Position numbers and translations under genes: made by a program. Positions 11,705 through 22,552 of a stretch of DNA of 64,000 nucleotides are shown here, one piece after another. The notes below the pieces were generated by a model. That model was given only the letters and a program-made list of their open reading frames with translations. It did not search any database and was not told the origin of the DNA. Numbering within the stretch: the first letter of the stretch is position 1; every line of letters starts with the position of its first letter. Origin of the DNA: Sphaerosporella brunnea (taxonomy: Eukaryota; Ascomycota; Pezizomycetes; Pezizales; Pyronemataceae); the NCBI GenBank assembly GCA_008704415.1, contig VXIS01000015.1, positions 186,001-250,000 of the forward strand. The letters are read 5' to 3'.

Positions 11705-13410
11705 ATGGCTGGCACAGAGAGTATCGAGGTCGACCCAGCGCTGGTATGCCGGCCTTTTTTTTCTCAAGTTCGACATTGCGTGGTAGCCGCTGACACCAGC
11801 TGTAGCTGAAGAGTGATTGCGACTCTGATTACGCGTCGTCGGGTTACAACACTGAAAGTACTAGTCTTTCATCAACTGTGAATGAGTATATTTTCGAGAA
11901 TGGTACTTTCTTCCCGGCCCGGAATCAGGCACAGAGAGATGCTGATCTTGAAGGGCGCCGTTACCACGCCTACTATGGAACTGACAAGAACTTACTGCCG
12001 ACTGATGAGGCATGAACTCACACCCAAAAACACGGAAAACATGGCTGACCATCATGGCGATAGGCCGAGAAAGACCGGTGAGAGCGATTTTGTGCCACCG
12101 GCATATGGAAAATGCTGATATCCTCAGAATGGATCTCCATCACGAGATCATGATTCAATTACTCGACGGCGAGCTACACAAAGCGCCGTTACCTCCGGAT
12201 GTGCACAACATCCTAGATGTGGGTACCGGAACAGGTATCTGGGCCATTGATATGGCGGACAAGTACCCTTCGGCTCAGGTCCTGGGCATCGATCTCAGGC
12301 AAGTTCAACAGTCCTTGAAATCGATTTGAGTGATGCTAATTAGCTTCTGTGCATAGTCCCCTTCAACCAAAATGGTACGTTTTGTACAGATCTACCAGCC
12401 AGAATTGAACCGTGGAACTCACCATTTCATCATTTCGCTAAAACAGGGTCCCACCGAACTGGTAACTCTTTCGAGGCAAGTCCGAGTGACCGTCCCTAAC
12501 ACTCGTGCAGCAAATTCGAGGTCGACGATGCCGAATTGGAATGGACATATCGCTCTGTATGTGGCAACCACAATTTCAACAATGACATAAACTCACAGCC
12601 AGCCAGGATTATTTCTCTTTCATCCACTTCCGCAACGTGGCCCAAGGTTGTCCATAATGGTTTTCAGGGTTGCAGTATCTGACTTGACCTGCAGGTATCA
12701 CGAAGTGGCGGCAAGTGCTTGCGGAAGCCTATCGTTGCACCAAACGAGGCGGCTACGTCGAACTTTCGGAGTCCGGTGGTAGGTGCTCGTTGGCCATGAA
12801 GAAACCCATCTAATCCCCTCCAGCAATGCTCTACAGCGACGACGATTCTTTGGCGCCCGAAAACCCCGCAAGAAGATGGGGAGAGCTCATGACCGAGGCC
12901 ATGGCTAAAAGCGGCCGCACCGCTCCCGTTGATGGACACCTGAGCGAGCGGCTCGAAAAGGCCGGCTTTGTGGATATCAAGTCCTTCGCCATCAAGCAGC
13001 CGTTTGGCCCGTGGGCAAAGGACAAGTATGGGCTGCCCCTTCCTAATTACATCTAGCGGTATGCTCACGGACGTCTGAATAGGAAGCTCAAGAAGCTGGG
13101 CATGATGTTGCTTTTGCAGGGTGAACAGGGATTCCACTCATATGGTATATTGCCTACACGAATCAAGCCTGCGAGTTGTGGTGGCTGATATCTCATCACA
13201 GGAATGATGGCTTTCACCCGAATGCTCAAGATGGACCCCAAGGAGGCGGACACGCTTTGTAGGGCTGCGATTGCCGCCACAAAGAATAAGAAGACGCATG
13301 CTTATGCTATTCAGTGAGTCCCCCCAATTTCTTCCTTGAAGTGACTATTACATATGCTAACTGGGGGTAGCTACGTGGCCTACGGACGTAAACCGGAGGC
13401 TGAGGAGTAA
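11705..13410 (+). CDS. LaeA-like SAM-dependent methyltransferase, copy 2
   Basis: Fourteen exons in 1.7 kb: 11705-11743, 11806-11902, 11954-12009, 12064-12077, 12128-12298, 12357-12374, 12447-12461, 12511-12556, 12607-12646, 12695-12775, 12824-13025, 13083-13144, 13202-13313, 13371-13410. Spliced length is 993 nt, 330 aa, open throughout. Same blocks as copy 1: EYIFENGRRYHAYYG, motif I ILDVGTGTGIWAIDMAD, LSPLQPKWVPPN, FEVDDAELEWTY, RGGYVELSES, and the end HYVAYGRKPEAEE. Two introns start with GC instead of GT (12010-12063 and 12299-12356), the second with the textbook GC-intron donor AG|GCAAGT. Three exons are only 14, 18 and 15 nt long. It is convergent with copy 3, 329 bases apart. Substrate unknown. 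Confidence 0.85.
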
Positions 13411-13739
13411 TAATCTTCCTGATGTTTGTTGAATATGTGTGTGGTGCATTTTGTTCGATCGGTTTGGCTATGCATGCGTGCGCGAGCTTTTGGCGTGTCT
13501 GAGGTTTGACGAGGTCGGTTTCTAGCATTTTGTTTTTTGCTTGTACACTGCGAATTAAAGCGCCTTGCAGGGCGGTAGTACCAGTGAAGTCTCCGACGTC
13601 ACACCCTCGATAGGCAGAGCTGTCTGTATGCAGGCTCTCGGTTCTGCAGCTATAGCTTCGGGTCTTCATTCAAGTGCATATTGTGACACTAGTGTTGTTC
13701 TTAATTGAGCTATGTACGTCTCTAGGTCTGGAGTATCTG

Positions 13740-15257
13740 CTATCCGCCATACTCCATCTCCTGCTCCTCAGAACAGTCATCCATCGTTCCCTCTCCATCC
13801 GTCTCCGGCTTGCGGCCGTACGCAATGTAATGGATGGAGTGCATATGGCAGTTCTTGTTCTTGGTGGAAGCATACGCCTCGTCACAAAACTTCTGGGCCT
13901 CTTCAGTCGAGTAGCCCAATATCCTCGTAAAGGCCGCCATGCCTGAACACGCCATCCCACCGCAATCAGTCCCTCAATCACACACACACACAACGCTCGG
14001 GGCGGGGGAGAGGGTTTACCGTAAGAGGAGAACGCGGTTTCACCCTGCAACAACATCATCATTCCCACCTCCTTCAAGCGTTTCTCCTTCGGCCATGGGC
14101 CCCAGGGGTGCTTAACATTCCGCGGGGTGATATCGACGAAGCCGGCGGTCAGCAGCATATTGTCGAGATCTCCCTGCTTCGGGACCGGACGGCCGGTTAT
14201 GGCCAGCGCCTCGGCCAGCTTCTCGCAGAACACCTTGGCCGCGTTGTCGTCGGCCATGGTGCCATCGTCGCTATACATGCCCACGCGCGTTTCGGCGATC
14301 TCGACGTAGCCACCGGGCTTCAGGCACCGGAAGGCTTCGCGCAGCACCACCCCCCACCGGCTTATCCCCTGGTTCAGGTTGCGGAAGTGGATGAAGTCGA
14401 AGGTGTCGTCCGGGAACGTCCACGGCTTCTCGATGTCGTCGACGTCGAATTTGCAGTTTTGCGGGACCCTGGGCGCGCGCGCCGCCGCCGCGCGTTCAGC
14501 GTTTTGTGGAAATGAGACCGGAAGAAGGAAGGGGATAATACCAGCTAGGCTGGATCGGACTTAGGTCGATTCCTAGCACTGTAGCGTTCGGATGTCGCTC
14601 CGCCATGTCGATTGCCCAGATCCCGGTGCCGGTGCCGACGTCGAGGATGTACTCCGGGTCCTTCAGCGGGGCGGTGTGGAGTTCGTCGTTGAGCAAGCGC
14701 AGCAGGATCTCGTGGTGGAGGTCCATTCTGTGTTTTTTTTTTTTGCTTTGTCAGAAAAAGAAAAAAAAAGAAATTGCCATGGTTGGGTTGGGGGGAGGGG
14801 AAGCTCGTGAGTGATTCACCGGTCTTGCTCTCTCTCGTCTGTCGGCAGGAAGTTTTTGTCGGCGCCGAAGTAGACATGGTATCGACGGCCTGCAGCAGAA
14901 GAAGACGAGATTTGAGCACGGTTGTAGGAACGTTCTTATTATGACCTCCCCCCCCCCCCTCTCTCTCTCCGGGGCTTTTTGATTGTTCGGCACAAACCGT
15001 TCTCAAATACGTAGTCGTTGACTGTATTGTTCAAGCTCCCCGCACTCGTATCATAGCCACTCGATGCGTAGGACGAATCCGCGCTGTTGCCCTATGCCAA
15101 ATTACCACGTTATGTAAATTTCCCCTAACCTCCAGAAATACAACCTTGCCGGTGGTGGCGGTGGTGCTGGTGAAAAGAAAAGAAGAAGAAACCGTACAAG
15201 ATCAGGATCCACCTCGATAGCGGCGGTGAATGGTGGCGCGACGTATGGGTATGGCAT
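13740..15257 (-). CDS. LaeA-like SAM-dependent methyltransferase, copy 3
   Basis: Six exons on the minus strand: 15198-15257, 14998-15091, 14820-14889, 14542-14727, 14020-14468, 13740-13942. Spliced length is 1062 nt, 353 aa. Blocks: DYVFENGRRYHVYFG, motif I ILDVGTGTGIWAIDMAE, LGIDLSPIQPSW, FDFIHFRNLNQGISRW, LKPGGYVEIAET, GETAFSSYG, and HYIAYGRKPETDG near the end. The C-terminus is about 20 residues longer than in copies 1 and 2 and very acidic (DDCSEEQEMEYGG). It has the fewest introns of the four: the introns that flank the 18- and 15-nt exons in copy 2 are largely absent. Start ATG at 15257 is supported by the conserved IEVDPDL just after it. Confidence 0.85.
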
Positions 15258-16469
15258 TGTTTCGTGGCGGAAGAAGATGGGACAGTTCTTGGGAAAAGTC
15301 TGGTGAATTTATTTCAAGTAGTTCGGACTAGGGGGGGGAAGTAAATCCCCCCATGCACTATTCGCAGATACCCCCTTTGCAACATCGGTTGAACTCGTTA
15401 CATAACCATGTACCAGTAAGTCTACTATCTATCAAAGTGGCCACTCTAGTTCGACCTCTGGAGGATCTGAGGCTGATCCAGGACCCTGCCCCCTGTCTAT
15501 CAAATCGCAGCTTACTGCTCAAAGGAACCAAAAAACATCCAGGCGCGCTACCGTCGGTTATAATTATTTGGGGTTTTGCTGGGACTTCCGTATAAGGTAC
15601 TTCACCTCAGGTTTAGTCCATCCATGAATGGCAGCCTTTCTCCGGGGATCCGGGTTCTGAGTCAAAGGACTAATGAAAAGCCGTCCGTTTCCTTTGATGG
15701 AGGTTGTCGATGCGCGATGATGGCTAGAGGAAACAAGAGCAATCGTGGTCTACATCATAGATTCAGGCGGGCCGTGTGGTGGTGGATCAAGTAAGCCTGT
15801 CACCAAAAAGCCTCCATGGCCTAGCGGTACAGACTGTGAGTAGGACTGGCACCCTTTCGCAGCTGGGATGCTAGGAGCGGAAGGTTTTTGTTGCTCGCAC
15901 CTTCGCGCAGTTTTTATGGCCTACGGGTGTGGGCTTTTTTTATTTATTTTCTTATGCATTTCTTTCTCTTTTTTTTTTTTTTTTTTTTGCTTGAGAGGGT
16001 GTGCAGATGCAGAGTTAGGTACCGGTATAGTTGGTTGGTCACCCACCATAGGTGCGGGCTGGTGCGGGCTGAGTGAGACTTCATGACCGCAGCCGGCACG
16101 CAAGAATGAGGACTGAAAATCCTGTTTACACCGAATATATACTGTACCTGGTATTGAGGACGTTACAAAGTTGGTGGTGACATATTTACCACCCTGAACC
16201 CCCTACTGACGGTGCCTTGAGTCGGAGGAAGATGCACAAGCGGAAATTATGGGATCCTATCCCGCCTTCGGTAATTTCATAAATGAGCTGATCCGTGAGT
16301 TGGGGGTCCATTCACCCTGTTAGGGACTATCCACATTAGCTAAAACAAATGATAAGTGATTGACTCCACACCGCACCAAACCACTCTCGCTCGGCTGACG
16401 TATCTTTCGGCTGATGGCATCTTTTGGATCCCGGTCGCCGCTCCACTAGCCAACAACGCGCACCCAATC
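15258..16469. other. Intergenic, no gene seen
   Basis: Promoter side of methyltransferase copy 3, then unassigned DNA with a long T-rich stretch at 15940-15990. A TGGCCTAGCGGTA string at about 15817 resembles a tRNA A box but has no partner B box. Confidence 0.4.
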
Positions 16470-17076
16470 ATCATGACCACTCCCGCAACAACAGCAAATC
16501 CGCATCTAACCGTTGGCGCCCTTCCTACCTCCCACCTTTCTCCGTGTCCTCCTACCTCAATTCGGCCCTCCCCTCGCTCTCGGCGCCCAACACCCCCCCC
16601 TAGCTACCATCTCTACCTAAACTACGACGCTCCTCTCCACGCTCGATTACCGAACGCAGCGGCTGCTCGCGGTCCTAACCACCTTCACTGACGAGATACT
16701 ACGGCTCTCCCCGCGGCTGACCTACAGCGTCGATCTTCTACGCAGTGATGTGCTAACGGGGAACCGGCGGGGTTGGAGCGACTGGAGATGCTGGCAAAGC
16801 TGCGAGAGAGGGTGGAGGAGGTCGTAAAAGTATTTGGCGAGGCGATGGACTGGAGTATTGTGGAAGAGGGTGCTTGGCCGGAGTGTTTGATAATACGGTA
16901 GAGGAACCGGCTCGGACGGCGGTTGTGGAGATGCTGGAAGAGAGGTCGAGATGGAGAAGGTGAACGGGAAGGATGAGAAGGTGGAGGCATTCAAGGTGGA
17001 AGAGAAGAAGCAGGAGGCGGGTTCGGGAGTTTATGGCTTGATTGAACAGCTGAAGGGACTACGCGGCATGACGTAG
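16470..17076 (+). pseudogene. Degraded gene, possible COG7-like remnant
   Basis: Coding-like pieces lie in different frames: SVSSYLNSALPSLSA (about 16540-16590), then LLSTLDYRTQRLL...FTDEILRLSPRLTYSVDLLR (about 16630-16750), then KLRERVEEVVKVFGEAMDW (about 16795-16855), and an end LIEQLKGLRGMT with stop at about 17075. The order and wording recall the N-terminal helical part of fungal COG7, a subunit of the conserved oligomeric Golgi tethering complex. At least two frameshifts separate the blocks and no clean intron explains them, so it is called a pseudogene. The family call is from memory and tentative. Confidence 0.4.
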
Positions 17077-17576
17077 GGGTTGTGATCTGTATAAATCAGC
17101 TGTAGAGCGGAGTTTGGCGATGAGCCGGCGCCTCTCCAAAAGCTCAGCTTCATTGAACCCGTGTCCCAACACTTTTTCCAAGTTATGGGCACCTCACACT
17201 GCAACTGTCTTGTGCAGCATTCAATTCAAGTTGCTTCAGACAATAATGTTGCGCGCCCTACGTGAGAGACTTGCATTACGCAGCATTCGGATATTTCTCG
17301 GATAGAGTGTTGGCTAGAGCAGGTGGCTTCCCCCGGGCGAAGCGGCCAGGGCTCCCCTGCACAGCTCAACAAGCGAGCCTTCGCTCGGCTCGGCCCGGCC
17401 CTTCCGCTTTCTTTAATTTTAATCCCAACGACCGTTGATGTACCTACCCCAAGGTCAACGTTGTGTCGACGTCTCCTGAACTCGCAAAACCATGTAATGT
17501 ACTCTAGATAGACGCAATGACCTCTTGCGTATCGGTAAAGATTGCGGTGTAGGTGGTGTACTCTGTGCAAATGTGG
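17077..17576. other. Intergenic, no gene seen
   Basis: Between the degraded gene and the LINE tail. No coding or structured signal recognised. Confidence 0.4.
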
Positions 17577-17586
17577 TGCAGTGGTT

Positions 17587-17699
17587 TTTTTGTTTTAATC
17601 ATAATGTATTCGGCCGCTTGCGGCCATGACATAGAGAGTACAAGAAGACTGCCCTTAGGTCCTAAATACCCGCAGTCGGGTGTGTCTTTTTAAAGGTTT
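17587..17699 (-). mobile_element. 5'-truncated LINE tail with target-site duplication
   Basis: About 113 bases of the 3' end of the Tad-type LINE family, in minus orientation (TTTTAATCAT, then TATTCGGCCGCTTGCGGCC). It is flanked by perfect 10-base direct repeats TGCAGTGGTT at 17577-17586 and 17700-17709, the mark of target-primed insertion. Confidence 0.85.
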
Positions 17700-17709
17700 T
17701 GCAGTGGTT

Positions 17710-18306
17710 AAGCCATGGGCTCGCGGTTTTTTGGATCTATACACAAAAGATGAGCTTAGAAGGAGAGGGTTCACTTTCCTTCAACGTCAGACGTATACTA
17801 ACATGATTAATTACCTAGACAGGATTTCAAGGAACTGAGTTCGCCAGAAAGCGACTAGTGGGGAAAAAACTGTACCAATTTCTGCCGTGTCGTGGTCGCC
17901 AGCCCTTTTGATTCGCAAAGGATTCATCCGAGAGTCCAAGACACTTTGTCACCAGGAACATAACCAATCAAACCAAAGTGCACGCCGTTACATAAGTGCA
18001 TTTTTAGTCTCTAGGCATTATTCCAAAAACGATAGAATCGCTTCCATGGTACAGACGAGACACTTTGCTGCAGTCGCATTTTTTGGTTCTAATGCCCGCG
18101 GAGATGGCTTTTGGGACTTCAGTCTCCGGAGCAGTAGTACTCCCAGATTGGGGAACCGAGAGCCCAATGGTTGATAAAAGGGCCGCCAAGGTAGTAGTTC
18201 TATTCCTAAGTTAAAGGTCAATGATTTGCTCGCCTTAGCTTTCTCAAGGACGAGCTCCTAACTGTTTTAAGGAGATCCCCGTCGAGTGAAAGGAAAGTCG
18301 AAGAAA
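17710..18306. other. Intergenic, no gene seen
   Basis: Contains a string at about 18077 (GCATTTTTTGGTTCTAATGCC) that closely resembles the right terminus of the inverted-repeat element at 18933-19075, probably a partial relative. Confidence 0.4.
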
Positions 18307-18319
18307 TTTACTCAAGTTT

Positions 18320-18562
18320 TTGTTTTTTTTTTGTTTTAATCATTCTGTATTCGGCCGCTTGCGGCCATGGCATATGTAAAAGAAGAGACTATGCTACCCT
18401 TCGGCTGAGCCGACTACTGAGGCCTGCGGCTCTTCTAAGGAAATGACATAGGAGAAGAGTGTGTAGAAGGGATACAAAGGGAATTCGTAACAGGACATAG
18501 AGACGCTCTCTTCAGTGCATGACGCCCTCTCCGGGCCAGGCCCCGACTTTGGTAGTGCTAGG
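18320..18562 (-). mobile_element. 5'-truncated LINE tail with target-site duplication
   Basis: About 243 bases of the same LINE 3' end in minus orientation, with T-rich start and the GGCCGCTTGCGGCC palindrome. Perfect 13-base direct repeats TTTACTCAAGTTT flank it at 18307-18319 and 18563-18575. Confidence 0.9.
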
Positions 18563-18932
18563 TTTACTCAAGTTTAGGGAGGGGCTGGAAAAAAAAATTC
18601 AAACTGCCATGCGCACTAGACAAATAAACATTACTCGATGCTGCAATGGTCAGCCAACCCGTCACCAAGAGTGCTCGGTCAGTGGGTACAGGCACAGAGT
18701 ATACTGAAACTCCAACATAAAATATGATAACAGTTGAGTGAAACACGGAAAATTTACCCTACCTTTGCCCGAGTGATAGGCTGTGGGTAAGCTCTGTCAT
18801 AGCACACATATTCGTTTCACCCTTATTCTACGCGATTGAAAATTGAGTGAAGCTGAACTTATCGTGGCTCGCCGTGTGGTCACCACACGGATGTTTACTT
18901 GTTTATTCTATAAGTAAAGGGTTCTATACATC

Positions 18933-19075
18933 TACTCGCGGCAGTTAGAACCAAGAAATGTGGGAGGGCAAAACTTGCTCAATCTAGTGCTTGCACCTCA
19001 AGACTTTCTCCTTTGAGTAAGTTTCAGCCACTTCCTACACCCACATTTTTTGGTTCTAAATGCCTACCACGAGTA
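18933..19075. mobile_element. MITE-like inverted-repeat element
   Basis: 143 bases with imperfect terminal inverted repeats: left CTCGCGGCAG then TTAGAACCAAGAAATGTGGG, right the complement CTCGTGGTAGG, TTAGAACCAAAAAATGTGGG. TA stands at both outer ends. No coding capacity. A partial relative lies near 18077. Confidence 0.6.
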
Positions 19076-20102
19076 GTTTGCTGATGATATTGCATGAAGC
19101 TTGGAAGCTCTTCCCACTGTGGGCCAATCTCGGACATAGTCGTAGATAATGGCAACTGTGTTGGCCTGTGGTAGTTAGCGTGCAGGAACCTAGCTCCCTC
19201 CATAACTGCATCGCAGCCTCAATACCACCAACCTGACGTCGACACATCAGACACCGCTAGACGGCCGGCATTTGACGAGACGCAGGGTGAAGAAGGGGCC
19301 CTAGGTATTATAGGTACAACCCGACCCAATTAACATGTGCAATACAGAGTCTGCGCCGAGCCAGCCTCTCGCTAGGCGACAGTACTAGTACATGCACTGC
19401 TCAACGGCCGATCTTGAGCTTCTGAGCTAATGGTCTAGTGTTGGGCACAACTCAGTTCGCTAAACGATCATAGCAGACTGCACTAGGATAGAATATCGAG
19501 CCACAAGGTACCAGAAACCTATGTAATCCAAGACCCCCACATCTTCCTGTGACGTAGTTGTTGAACGAATTTTTAACGACTGCCGCTCGTGCCCAGCACT
19601 ATTGGTCACGCGGTTCCAAAAGCACGGGGAACTTCAGACTTCAGCCATTCCTGTTCCCTTCGCACACCTAAAGACGGCTCCGCTTCCTAACACTAAATTT
19701 TCTGCTTTACCAAAAATGGCACCGAGTGATACGTGGTGTCGATGCACCTTCCTGCATGGATTTGGGATATGGACAATGATCGAAAATTGCCCGAGCTCAC
19801 CGCCTCCGCTGCAACAACTCGCTTTAACTTCCCCATTGCAGCGTCTCCGCAGGAGTTGCACAATTGTTCCCATTTCCAAAGGGCAAGCAGTTGTGCAGTT
19901 GTCGATTGGCAAGGGGTTATTCTGGCACCGGTGGCGTTAATGACAACAGCTATTAATGGCCGCCGCCGCCGCGTTTCAAGTGAAAAACCGATAACTGCTT
20001 TCTTTTACACTTGCCGATGTGTGGGGGACGCGTGCGTCTTGGAAAATCCGATGCATCTCAGCTGCATGGCATGGATAAGTGCTGGCAACTGCCGATTGAG
20101 AG
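19076..20102. other. Intergenic, no gene seen
   Basis: No supported gene; upstream side of methyltransferase copy 4. Confidence 0.4.
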
Positions 20103-20109
20103 TATAAAG
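20103..20109 (+). promoter_or_regulatory. TATA box of methyltransferase copy 4
   Basis: TATAAAG lies 84 bases before the ATG at 20187. Confidence 0.45.
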
Positions 20110-20186
20110 CAATGTGCATTCCCCTGTTCCCCACCTGTGCGAGCGAAGCCCGAAGGGGACCGCGAACCTTTGCCTTGCTTGCTTGT

Positions 20187-21756
20187 ATGGCGCATAATAT
20201 GGATATTGAAGTCGATCCGATATGGACGGATGATGATTCGACTTATGAATCCGCCGGGTATGAATCCGCCGGGTATGCTTTCAACAGGTGGTGTCGCGTA
20301 CGCGTGGGCTGGGATGCTGATGTTAAGTGGTGTTAGTAGCTACGGTAGCAGCACGGAAAGCCTTGCGCAGAGCATCAACGAATACCTCTACGAGAACGGT
20401 CGCAGATATCACACATATTTTGGGGTAGATAAATATGTAATTCCCACAGACGATGTAAGTTATTCTCTTTCTCGCGATTCTGGTATAATTACTGATGCGT
20501 TCCCCCCCCCCCCCCCCCAATACAGACAGAACGCGATCGGTCAGTTTTTCCCAAATGTCATCATCACCTTGCCGTTTTCTGATCACTGCCGGATACGTAG
20601 TCTCGATATCAACCACGAAGTGCTACTCCACCAACTAGACGGTGAACTGCATGGCGCACCGATGAAGAACCCAAAGCGGATCCTAGACGTGGGCACAGGC
20701 ACCGGTATTTGGGCCATCGACATGGCCGAAAAGCATCCATATGCTGAAGTGCTGGGGATAGATCTCAGGTATTAATCTCTCCTCCACAAATTTCCATATC
20801 TCAAACAGCTGTTCAGTTGTGCATAGTCCTACACAACCTAGCTGGTAAGTGAGTGTTCTTCAATTTCTGGCCGGCCCCACCCCCTACCCTTCGCGATCGC
20901 TTTGCCGCTTCTGGAAGCCAACCGAATCGATCATGGCCGTTGATGCTGCACGGTGACTGACTCGGACATCACAACCTCAGGGTACCACCAAACTGGTTTG
21001 TCCAATCCCACCCGCGCGCTCGAGAAACCATCACTAAAACCACCCCCCCTAGCCGCTTCGAAGTCGACGACGCCGACGACGACTGGGTGCACGCCTCGGA
21101 CAGCTTCGATTTCATCCACCTCCGCAACCTAAACCAAGGCATTCAGGACTGGGGGCACGTGATGTCCGAGGCCTACCGCTGCGTCAAACCGGGCGGCTAC
21201 ATCGAGCTATCGGAAGCAGGACATGCCTTCTTTTCGGACGACAACAGCATGGCGCCGACCTCCGCACCCGCAATCTACTCCCAGAAACTGCACGAGGGCA
21301 TGTGTTTGCTGCGCCGGAAACCGGTGCAAGAAGTCGGCGAGCTCGAGAAACGCCTCCGCGACGCCGGCGTCGTCGATATCCAGGCGTTCACGCTGAAACA
21401 GGTGTTTGGCCCCTGGGCCAAAGACCTGCGCATGAAGAAAATCGGCGTCTTGAATTGGGCGCAGGCCGAAACTGCGTTCCATGCGTACGGCATGGCCGCG
21501 TTTACGCGCGCGCTGGGAATGACCGCAGGTGATGCGGATAGGCTGTGTCGTGAGACCGATGCGGCCACGAGAGATAAAAATATCCATTTGTATACGAAAC
21601 AGTATGTATGCCGCCGTTTGGGGGGGGGGAGGGGCGGGTGGGCAGAGAATTAGAGGCTGATAGTTCTGCAGTTTTGTAGCATACGGCCGGAAACCAAGGT
21701 CATCAACGAAAAAACGGAGGGCGCCTAGCGAGCCGCCGGATTTTTGCGCTTTTTAG
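20187..21756 (+). CDS. LaeA-like SAM-dependent methyltransferase, copy 4
   Basis: Eight exons: 20187-20287, 20340-20454, 20526-20539, 20601-20768, 20827-20844, 20981-20995, 21053-21601, 21672-21756. Spliced length is 1065 nt, 354 aa. Blocks: IEVDPIW, EYLYENGRRYHTYFG, motif I ILDVGTGTGIWAIDMAE, SFDFIHLRNLNQGIQDW, VKPGGYIELSEA, ETAFHAYGMAAFTRALGM, HFVAYGRKP. Exon 1 has an exact 15-base tandem duplication (20244-20273) that doubles the residues YESAG. The first intron of copies 1-3 is absent. The C-terminus runs on past GRKP with a basic run STKKRRAP and 11 more residues, which could act as a nuclear signal. It shares the 14-, 18- and 15-nt exons with copy 2. Confidence 0.85.
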
Positions 21757-22389
21757 GAGTTGCGGCGTTGGGGGAAGAAATGAGAAATGCCATTATGAGC
21801 AACGATCTCCAGTGAGAAATTTGTGATGGAGAAACGGGATGTGCACTTTTTTTTCGCCATCCGAAACAGCCCCTGTTGGTGAACCAAGCTGGACTCTGGC
21901 TGGCTGCAGAAGTGCTTTATGCTCTTCATTACTGGCACTGGCACACTTAAGCCGAAAAAACAATTACCATCATGTCATTACACGACATACTTCTGAAGCG
22001 TCGGATATCATCGAGGCGGTACTTAGTGGGAACACAACGTCCCGTAACCAGCATTAAAGGACCTTATTTATTTGTACCCCGAATCCTGTGCCAGTTATAC
22101 TTCTTACCAGGTACTAAAAACCGCGCAAAGAATCCAAGCGGCCATCCATCCAGCCGCTCACAAAAAAGAAAACGCGTCAGAGAGAATAGAAAAAAAAAAG
22201 AAACCTACTTGATCTACCAAATTTGGACCAAAGTCGGTAGAAACCGAAACCCCCCACGAAAACGAAAAAAACGAAAGCTGAGGAGGTGTATGTAGTATAC
22301 AAGACAAGTAGGTTAATATAATAAGCATGCCGCTGAACACTACAAATCCAACACACAAAGAAAATAATATCTACCAGCAAGAAAGCAGG

Positions 22390-22431
<42 letters not shown>

Positions 22432-22552
22432 GCTTATGAAACAGTAGTAGCTGCAGAAGCAAAAAAACGCGATACAGAAGAAACCTAAGCCATACCCACA
22501 AAGCAGCCCACAGAAAGCAAGTCGCCCCGCTCTCGGACAGCAGTTCTGCAGC
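21757..22552. other. Intergenic between convergent genes
   Basis: 3' flanks of methyltransferase copy 4 and the F-box/ankyrin gene. It contains an uninterrupted run of 40 A at 22390-22429 and A-rich DNA around 22150-22270. Confidence 0.5.

Noticed and set aside
15810..15890. tRNA A-box-like string TGGCCTAGCGGTA, possible SINE head
   Set aside because: No B box at the right distance and no second copy seen in the window.
7437..21756. Secondary-metabolite gene cluster around the methyltransferases
   Set aside because: No synthase, P450, oxidoreductase or transporter lies among them; methyltransferases alone do not make a cluster.
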